From Bacillus aquiflavi (lineage in GTDB: Bacteria > Bacillota > Bacilli > Bacillales > Cytobacillaceae), in contig NZ_CP082780.1 of assembly GCF_019915265.1 (NCBI RefSeq), positions 992,001 to 1,056,000 of the forward strand: DNA of 64,000 nt, given 5' to 3'. The notes below the pieces were generated by a model that had not been told where the DNA came from, ran no database searches, and saw nothing but the letters and a program-made list of their open reading frames with translations. Both the position numbers and the translations under genes were made by a program. Of this stretch, positions 58,027 to 64,000 are shown piece after piece. How positions within the stretch are numbered: the first letter of the stretch is position 1; the number at the start of each line of letters is the position of its first letter.

Positions 58027-58416
58027 CTACTGCAAAGGTGGAATATATCGATTCATGCGCAAAATCCCAATTAAATATTGGTAATATAATTCCTTTTCCG
58101 AAAATATTGCAGATGACTTTACATGTAGTTTAATAACATTTTTTCCAAGGGATTGTGCGGTTTCAAGAAATAGTTCGAATCGCTTATTTGGTTTAGTCGT
58201 AGGCGAAGGAATTCCTTCTCGGCAAATATATAGCGGTTGAAAATTTCCTGGAGTAGTTGGCTGAAGTATGACAACTAAAGAACTTACTTCACGTTCATTA
58301 TAGGTTGTATGTAATGCCATCATAGACGATAACCGTTGGCGATTTGCTTTTGCAATTTCAAGCAACTCATATATATCTGAGTAACCTTCTCCAAGCTCGA
58401 TAAAACGTTGAATCAT
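58027..58416 (-). CDS. Conserved Bacillus protein (DUF7147-like)
   Basis: 129 aa, soluble. MIQRFIELGEGYSDIYELLE opens it, NFQPLYICREGIPSPTTKPN is in the middle, and it ends YYQYLIGILRMNRYIPPLQ. I recall this as a conserved protein beside ylbH (rsmD) in many Bacillus genomes, often misannotated as methylthioribose kinase; the sequence shows no kinase motif. Ribosome site AAAGGAGG, about 7 nt before the ATG. It marks the return to conserved synteny after the island. Confidence 0.7.
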   Translation of the reverse strand: MIQRFIELGEGYSDIYELLEIAKANRQRLSSMMALHTTYNEREVSSLVVILQPTTPGNFQPLYICREGIPSPTTKPNKRFELFLETAQSLGKNVIKLHVKSSAIFSEKELYYQYLIGILRMNRYIPPLQ

Positions 58417-58509
58417 TGGGGCTCCTCCTTTTTGTCCGATTTCTCCATTAAATACTTTATCATTTTCCCTATTAAAACAGAAGTGTTGCCTATGTTCAAA
58501 AGAAAAAAG

Positions 58510-58530
58510 CCTGCAGAATTTTTCTGCAGG
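58510..58530 (-). terminator. Hairpin with minus-strand T tract
   Basis: CCTGCAGAA / TTCTGCAGG with a 3-nt loop, followed on the minus strand by CTTTTTTC. No minus-strand gene lies just upstream of it, so it may shield the 58.0-58.4 kb gene from antisense transcription. Confidence 0.55.
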
Positions 58531-58595
58531 ATCCTTCCAATTCCTTTATAAAAGGATAGAAGGTAAAGGGAGAGGAGAAACCGGAGGAAGAACTT

Positions 58596-58712
58596 ATGGG
58601 GAAACGTAAGTCTTCTCCGCGGTTGGCAACAACATCCTTAGTAGATGCTGTTAATTACATTATCTCCACAAAAAAAACAGTTATACACTGGAAAGTGAAA
58701 TTTTTTACTTAA
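58596..58712 (+). CDS. Possible 38-aa peptide upstream of rsmD
   Basis: MGKRKSSPRLATTSLVDAVN continues YIISTKKTVIHWKVKFFT. A very strong ribosome site (GGAGGAAG) lies 5-6 nt before the ATG, better than that of rsmD 87 bp downstream. Basic, no recognised family. It could be a small protein or a translated leader of rsmD-coaD. Confidence 0.4.
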   Translation: MGKRKSSPRLATTSLVDAVNYIISTKKTVIHWKVKFFT

Positions 58713-58798
58713 ATAATCAATTTCCTGTTGGTTGTGTACACTTATGTATGTTAGGATAATGGAGAAACATGACGAAAAAATGATCGCGGTGATGTTGA

Positions 58799-59344
58799 AT
58801 GAGGGTTGTTTCAGGAACGTGCAAGGGAAGATCGTTAAAACCGGTTCCCGGTAAGCAAACAAGACCGACAACTGATAAAGTGAAAGAAGCTATTTTTAAC
58901 ATGATTGGACCTTATTTTGATGGGGGATTGGGTCTGGACTTATTTGCAGGGAGCGGAAGCCTTGGAATCGAAGCATTAAGCAGGGGACTGGATAAAGTCA
59001 TATTTGTTGATCGGGATATGAAAGCGTTTCAAGTAATAAAGCATAACATCGTATCATGTAGATTGACAGAACAGTCAGAAATATATCGAAATGATTCTGA
59101 AAGAGCTTTAAAAGCACTGATTAAAAGGGGACTCGTTTTTGATTATATATTTTTAGATCCGCCATATAAAAAGCAAAAGCTGCAATTATTAATTGAAACA
59201 ATTGAAAAAGGAAGACTTTTGAAAGAACATGGGGTTATTGTTTGTGAACATGATTGTATGACGGAATTACAAGATAATATTGGAACATTAACACGTAGAA
59301 ACCGCGAAACATATGGGATGATAGACATTTCAATTTATACTTAA
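58799..59344 (+). CDS. rsmD: 16S rRNA (guanine-966-N2)-methyltransferase
   Basis: SAM-dependent methyltransferase acting on helix 31 of 16S rRNA; 181 aa. MRVVSGTCKGRSLKPVPGKQ, the PT-rich RPTTDKVKEAIFN, SAM loop GLDLFAGSGSLGIEALSRG and the catalytic DPPY in FDYIFLDPPYKKQ are all present. The ATG has only a weak GGTGAT upstream. coaD follows after 30 bp, the ylbH-coaD pairing of Bacillus. Confidence 0.94.
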   Translation: MRVVSGTCKGRSLKPVPGKQTRPTTDKVKEAIFNMIGPYFDGGLGLDLFAGSGSLGIEALSRGLDKVIFVDRDMKAFQVIKHNIVSCRLTEQSEIYRNDSERALKALIKRGLVFDYIFLDPPYKKQKLQLLIETIEKGRLLKEHGVIVCEHDCMTELQDNIGTLTRRNRETYGMIDISIYT

Positions 59345-59866
<522 letters not shown>

Positions 59867-59868
59867 GT

Positions 59869-60575
59869 ATTACTTTCCTCAGACTGATTGAAAACGCATG
59901 TCAGTTCAGGCACGTAGCACGAGGCGGAAGCGAGTAGAACATATCGTTCATGAGCTGACAACGAAGTGCAAATAACGCAAAATGGGAGCGTTTGTCACCA
60001 GTCTGGGACATAATACATGCTCATTTAAATGGTTGTAGGCAAGGTCAAAAATTTAATTACTTTCCTCAGACTGATTGAAAACGCATGTCAGTCCAGGCAC
60101 GTAGCACGAGGCGGAAGCGAGTAGAACATATCGTTCATGAGCTGACAACGAAGTGCAAATAACGCAAAATGGGAGCGTTTGTCACCAGTCTGGGACATAA
60201 TACATGCTCATTTAAATGGTTGTAGGCAAGGTCAAAAATTTAATTACTTTCCTCAGACTGATTGAAAACGCATGTCAGTCCAGGCACGTAGCACGAGGCG
60301 GAAGCGAGTAGAAACATATCGTTCATGAGCTGACAACGAAGTGCAAATAACGCAAAATGGGAGCGTTTGTCACCAGTCTGGGACATAATACATGCTCATT
60401 TAAATGGTTGTAGGCAAGGTCAAAAATTTAATTACTTTCCTCAGACTGATTGAAAACGCATGTCAGTTCAGGCACGTAGCACGAGGTGGAAGCGAGTAGT
60501 ACATATCATTCATGAGCTATCAAACGAAGTGCAAATAACGCAGAATGAAGAGCGTTTGTCACCAGTCTGGGACGA
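59869..60575 (+). repeat. Four tandem copies (187-188 bp) of the dispersed repeat element, copies G1-G4
   Basis: Unit starts at 59869, 60056, 60243 and 60431 (periods 187, 187, 188); the fourth ends early at about 60575. Each unit has a 130-bp core opening CTCAGACTGATTGAAAACGC, running through GGCACGTAGCACGAGGCGGA and GTTCATGAGCTGACAACGAA, and closing GGGAGCGTTTGTCACCAGTC plus TGG, then a 57-bp spacer containing TTGTAGGCAAGGTCAA. Core ends are inverted (CAGACTG..AACGC / GCGTTT..CAGTCTG). Units 1-3 are almost identical; unit 4 differs at several sites. No gene lies in the 800 bp between coaD and ylbJ. Confidence 0.93.
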
Positions 60576-60665
60576 GCTCGTTTTTTTACTTTGCTTTAAC
60601 AAGCAACGTTCTTTTCGCAAGAATAATTACATAAATAACTAACGAAAAAATTGTAATAATAGGAC

Positions 60666-61817
60666 CTATACTAATGAGCAGATTATAGTATTCAATAAGA
60701 CAAAGAATTTTCCTAAAAATAATAAAACAGGGATAACATTTGAAGGTTGTTCAGTTGTGTTAAATCGCTCGTAGACTGGATACCATAAAAGTAACGTAAA
60801 AAAACTTGCGAAACAACCATGTAAAATTCTAGCAAAGAAAAATGGCTTAAAACGAATGTCTGTTTGTGCTAAAATACTTGCTACTTGAGCTTGAACGCTA
60901 AATCCACTAAATGCCAAAATAAAGCTCGTCATAATCGCTTGTTGCAATAAAGTCGCCTCTTGAATTTGACTAGTCATTTGGCTTCCTAACGTAATTTCAA
61001 ATAAACCGGAAATAAATGGAATGCTCATTAATTCAGGAAAATGGAATAGTTTTAAACCAAACTCTACTGCTTTAGCCAAGAAGGCGGTAATATGTAAATG
61101 ATATAGCAACTTGTTTATAACTGAAAATAATATAATAAAACCGCCTATCATAAGCAATGTTTGAATCGATGAAATAACAGCATCGCCAATCAGCTTCCCG
61201 ATTGGTCTATTGTCTTTTATTCTTGTGTGATGGAGAGCAGAAAAGGCTAATTTTAATGAGATTTTTGCTGGTTTTTCTTTAGTTCTGTCCCATTTTTCTT
61301 TCTTTCCCCCATAAAATCGCATCGTTAATCCAACGCTAATATTTCCTAGGTAATGAGCTAAAGCAAGTAAAATACCCAACTGAGTATTTTTAAAAAATCC
61401 CACAGATACTGCACCAAAAATAAACAAAGGATTTGATGAGTTTGTAAAAGAAACAAGTCTTTCAGCTTCAATTTGTGTCAGTTGTCTTTCTTGTCTTAAT
61501 CTTGTTGTTAATTTAGCACCTGCGGGATAGCCGGATGCCATGCCCATTGCCCAAACAAATCCGCCTGCTCCTGGAACTTTAAAGAGGGGGCGCATTAAAG
61601 GTTCGAGAAGAACACCTAAAAATTTCACAACCCCAAAGCCAATTAGCATTTCTGAAACGATAAAGAATGGGAGTAAAGATGGAAAAACAATTTCCCACCA
61701 CATATTAAGACCCCTAATGGAAGCCTCAAACGATTCTTCTGGGAAAATAATTAGAGAAATAGCTAATAGTGTTACAGTAAAAGCAAGAAAGATTGTTTTC
61801 ATTTTTGAATGAAACAC
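60666..61817 (-). CDS. ylbJ: Sporulation integral membrane protein YlbJ
   Basis: 383 aa, about eight to nine membrane helices with a nucleoside-recognition (Gate) domain layout: SLLPFFIVSEMLIGFGVVKF and FVWAMGMASGYPAGAKLTTR. GTG start at 61817 with GGGGAGG 8 nt upstream. In B. subtilis ylbJ is a sporulation gene needed for heat-resistant spores. It is divergent from ylbK, as in B. subtilis. The C-terminus is somewhat shorter than I recall for the family (about 400 aa). Confidence 0.92.
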   Translation of the reverse strand: MFHSKMKTIFLAFTVTLLAISLIIFPEESFEASIRGLNMWWEIVFPSLLPFFIVSEMLIGFGVVKFLGVLLEPLMRPLFKVPGAGGFVWAMGMASGYPAGAKLTTRLRQERQLTQIEAERLVSFTNSSNPLFIFGAVSVGFFKNTQLGILLALAHYLGNISVGLTMRFYGGKKEKWDRTKEKPAKISLKLAFSALHHTRIKDNRPIGKLIGDAVISSIQTLLMIGGFIILFSVINKLLYHLHITAFLAKAVEFGLKLFHFPELMSIPFISGLFEITLGSQMTSQIQEATLLQQAIMTSFILAFSGFSVQAQVASILAQTDIRFKPFFFARILHGCFASFFTLLLWYPVYERFNTTEQPSNVIPVLLFLGKFFVLLNTIICSLV

Positions 61818-62074
61818 AAATTAAGCCTCCCCTCGAGAGTGTCAAAACTGTGCAGTTAGTCTAATGTTTTGTTAGAATAATAGGGTTAATAAATAATAAC
61901 CTTGTTTTTAGTCTTGTCCTGTCCTCATATAACTCAATATACTCATACAACTTCAATTTAGACCATAAGAATAATGCAGACTTTTTTCTGTGCAAAAAAT
62001 GACTTAATAAATAGACGAGTGTTCAATCTGTTTAAGATCATGACAGATTTCACATATTATTAGGAGGGATTTTT

Positions 62075-62860
62075 TTGAGACGTCCAAAGATTGGCTTAGC
62101 ACTTGGATCAGGTGGTGCCAGGGGATTTGCTCATTTAGGTGTTATTAAAGTTTTACAAGAAGAAGGAATTCCAATTGATATGATCGCAGGAAGTAGTATG
62201 GGGGCACTTGTCGGGTGTTTTTATGGAGCCGGCCTAGATCTTAATGATCTTTATAAACTTTCAAAAGCATTTAAACGAAAATATTTTTTAGACTTTACAA
62301 TTCCTAATATGGGGTTTATTGCTGGTAAAAGGGTTAAAGAGCTTAAAAAAATATTTACACATGGAAAAATGATAGAAAATCTAAATATTCCGGTTAGTGT
62401 CGTTACAACAGATTTAAAATCTGGTGAAAAGGTTGTTTTTACAAAGGGTCCAATTGATGATGCTGTTCGTGCAAGTATCTCAATTCCGGGAATATTTGTC
62501 CCTGAGAAAATAAATGGACGGTTGTTAGTAGATGGCGGTGTTGTTGATCGTGTACCTGTGTCTGTTGTAAAAGAAATGGGGGCAGAATTTATCATTGCAG
62601 TTGATGTATCCCATGTGAATACGAATTTAGAGATCACATCGATTTTTGACGTCATTATCCAAAGTTTAGACATTTTACAAATGGAGTTAGTGAGAAATAG
62701 AGAGATCGCTTCTGATATCATGATACGTCCTCATGTAGAAATGTTTAGCAGTCAAGCATTTACAAATATTGAAGAGATCATTAAGATTGGTGAAGAAGAA
62801 ACAAGGAAACAAGTTAAAAAAATTAAACGAATGATTAAGTGCTGGAAGGAGCCATTATAA
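62075..62860 (+). CDS. ylbK: Patatin-like phospholipase YlbK
   Basis: 261-aa serine hydrolase. Oxyanion loop GSGGARGFAHLG (11-22), nucleophile elbow GSSMG (Ser41) and catalytic Asp in LLVDGGVVDRVP. B. subtilis YlbK/NTE-like esterases act on lysophospholipids in vitro; the physiological substrate is unknown. TTG start with AGGAGGG. The ylbL ribosome site lies inside its last codons, so the two genes are coupled. Confidence 0.92.
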   Translation: MRRPKIGLALGSGGARGFAHLGVIKVLQEEGIPIDMIAGSSMGALVGCFYGAGLDLNDLYKLSKAFKRKYFLDFTIPNMGFIAGKRVKELKKIFTHGKMIENLNIPVSVVTTDLKSGEKVVFTKGPIDDAVRASISIPGIFVPEKINGRLLVDGGVVDRVPVSVVKEMGAEFIIAVDVSHVNTNLEITSIFDVIIQSLDILQMELVRNREIASDIMIRPHVEMFSSQAFTNIEEIIKIGEEETRKQVKKIKRMIKCWKEPL

Positions 62861-62861
62861 G

Positions 62862-63881
62862 ATAAAAAAAACTTTATTTTCACGTTCCTTCATACTTGCT
62901 GTAATGATATTAACTGCAAGTTCATTTTACTATTTGCCATATTATGTTTCTAAACCGGGAATGGCGCAAGATCTAACTGAGATTATTGAAGTTGAAAATG
63001 GTTATGAAGAAAATGGGAACTTTATGTTAACAACGGTATCAATAGGCAGGGCTAATATTTATGCATACTTATTGGCGAAATTCAGGGAGTATGAGGAAAT
63101 CCTTCCTTTGGAAGCAGTAAAAGAAAAAGACGAGACAGACGAAGAGTATAATATTCGTCAGCTTCATTATATGGAAAGTTCAAAAATTTCAGCTATTGAA
63201 GTAGCCTACAAAAAAGCGGGGATACCAGTTTCTTATCGCTATAATGGAGTGTATGTTTTAAATATAATTGAAAATATGCCTGCAGAAAATAAGCTGCAGC
63301 CTGGTGATCGCATCTTTAAAATAGATCAAAATACGTTTAAAACGCAGCAGGAATTTATTGAATATATGAGCAATAAAAAAGAAGGAGAAGAAATATTAAT
63401 AACATATGAGCGTGACAGTAAAACAGAGTCAGTTAAAATCCCAATCGCCTCTTTTCCTGATGGGAGTGGAAAAGTTGGGATTGGGATTGGACTTGTAGAA
63501 GACAAAGATATAAATGTAGATCCGAAAGTGAAGGTCGATACGGAGAAAATTGGCGGTCCTTCTGCTGGTTTGATGTTTTCCTTAGAAATTTATAATCAAT
63601 TAACCGAAAACGATTTTACAAAAGGATATAAAATCGCAGGCACAGGAACCATTAATCCAGATGGAACTGTTGGAAGGATCGGGGGTATAGAACAAAAAAT
63701 TGTTGCTGCTGATAAAGCAGGAGCAGAAATCTTTTTTGCGCCTTTTGAAAATGGTGCTAAAGATTCAAATTATGAAGCAGCAATAAAAACTGGGAAGGAT
63801 ATTAAAACAAAAATGAAAATTATTCCAATTGATTCATTTGATGAGGCGATTCATTATTTGAATCAGCTTGAAAGTAAATAA
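62862..63881 (+). CDS. ylbL: YlbL: PDZ-Lon-type membrane serine protease with an apparent ATA start
   Basis: 339 codons. The family starts with a Lys-rich signal anchor; here that segment (KKTLFSRSFILAVMILTASS) is preceded by ATA at 62862, where ATG is expected, 10 nt after AAGGAG. No ATG, GTG or TTG exists in frame until 62904, which would cut the anchor in half. Then come a PDZ domain (about 120-195, VLNIIENMPAENKLQPGDRI) and a Lon-type protease domain with catalytic Ser in GGPSAGLMFSLEIYNQL and Lys in GGIEQKIVAADKAGAE. In B. subtilis YlbL cleaves the cell-division inhibitor YneA together with CtpA. Confidence 0.88.
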   Translation: MKKTLFSRSFILAVMILTASSFYYLPYYVSKPGMAQDLTEIIEVENGYEENGNFMLTTVSIGRANIYAYLLAKFREYEEILPLEAVKEKDETDEEYNIRQLHYMESSKISAIEVAYKKAGIPVSYRYNGVYVLNIIENMPAENKLQPGDRIFKIDQNTFKTQQEFIEYMSNKKEGEEILITYERDSKTESVKIPIASFPDGSGKVGIGIGLVEDKDINVDPKVKVDTEKIGGPSAGLMFSLEIYNQLTENDFTKGYKIAGTGTINPDGTVGRIGGIEQKIVAADKAGAEIFFAPFENGAKDSNYEAAIKTGKDIKTKMKIIPIDSFDEAIHYLNQLESK

Positions 63882-64000
63882 AAATGTTTATTGACAATGT
63901 GATTATTTTTATCAACTACATGCTATTGCTTTAAATATGCGCTTTGTTTACAAGTTGTTCAAAAAAAGCTAAAACCTCTACTCTAAAGTATAAGGTCATT
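63882..64000. other. Right edge of window, no gene seen
   Basis: 119 bp, AT-rich. It contains a TTGACA at about 63892 that could be the -35 of a promoter. The next conserved gene (ylbM in B. subtilis) is not reached. Confidence 0.3.

Noticed and set aside
59869-60575. Regular tandem repeats suggesting a CRISPR array
   Set aside because: Units are 187 bp, near-identical throughout including the spacer, and the same core occurs singly elsewhere; no short direct repeats with unique spacers and no cas genes.
60460-60642. 60-aa ORF within the last tandem repeat copy
   Set aside because: It lies in the repeat, has no ribosome site, and is not open in the other copies.

Overview
The window is a low-GC Firmicutes chromosome segment whose gene order follows the Bacillus subtilis ykqB-rnjA-rpoY-def-ykyA-pdhABCD-slp-SR1-speA-yktABC-ylaFGHIJK-glsA-ylaN-ftsW-pycA-ctaABCDEFG-ylbABCDEFGH-coaD-ylbJKL order almost gene for gene. 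Spore-associated genes (ylaJ, ylbJ, ylbD, a YjcZ-type peptide), a caa3 cytochrome oxidase and frequent TTG/GTG starts behind strong Shine-Dalgarno sites all point to an aerobic spore-forming Bacillaceae species. I cannot name the species.

Layout. 1-5.2 kb: end of a Ktr potassium-channel regulator, RNase J1, RNA polymerase epsilon, peptide deformylase and YkyA. 5.2-10.5 kb: pyruvate dehydrogenase operon, with pdhD interrupted by an in-frame TGA. 10.6-18.1 kb: Slp-like lipoprotein, small conserved genes, a homologue of the dual-function RNA SR1 with its peptide SR1P, arginine decarboxylase, nitronate monooxygenase-like enzyme, yktA/yktB/suhB. 18.3-28.1 kb: the yla cluster with typA, glutaminase, ylaN and ftsW; ylaK, ylaL, ftsW and a PPOX-fold gene are all disrupted. 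28.1-40 kb: pyruvate carboxylase, heme A/O synthesis (ctaA/ctaB, divergent) and the caa3 oxidase operon ctaCDEFG plus a DUF420 gene. 40-48.5 kb: GNAT enzyme, AI-2E-type permease, ylbA to ylbG. 48.8-57.6 kb: an accessory island wedged between ylbG and rsmD. 58-63.9 kb: rsmD, coaD, a four-copy tandem repeat, ylbJ, ylbK, ylbL.

The island is the most interesting part. It encodes an LXG-type polymorphic toxin (type VII secretion effector family), split into two overlapping frames, followed by its candidate immunity gene. Downstream lie two orphan toxin cassettes. Each starts with a near-identical copy of the pre-toxin linker (about 370-450 bp), then switches abruptly to a different toxin domain followed by a different candidate immunity gene. 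An IS4-family element with a perfect 9-bp target duplication and a decayed IS3-family element separate the cassettes. This looks like a toxin-switching array in which the shared linker can recombine a new C-terminus onto the LXG head, now partly eroded.

A second unexplained signal is a dispersed intergenic repeat of about 110-130 bp, bounded by inverted CAGACTG-type ends, found at seven loci in this window. At one locus it is amplified into four tandem copies of 187-188 bp.

The window also carries an unusual density of small lesions (nonsense codons, 1-bp, 4-bp and 5-bp indels, an ATA start codon, a 15-bp homopolymer inside rpoY), some in genes normally important for growth (pdhD, ftsW). Whether these are real or sequencing errors decides how much of the gene content is functional.
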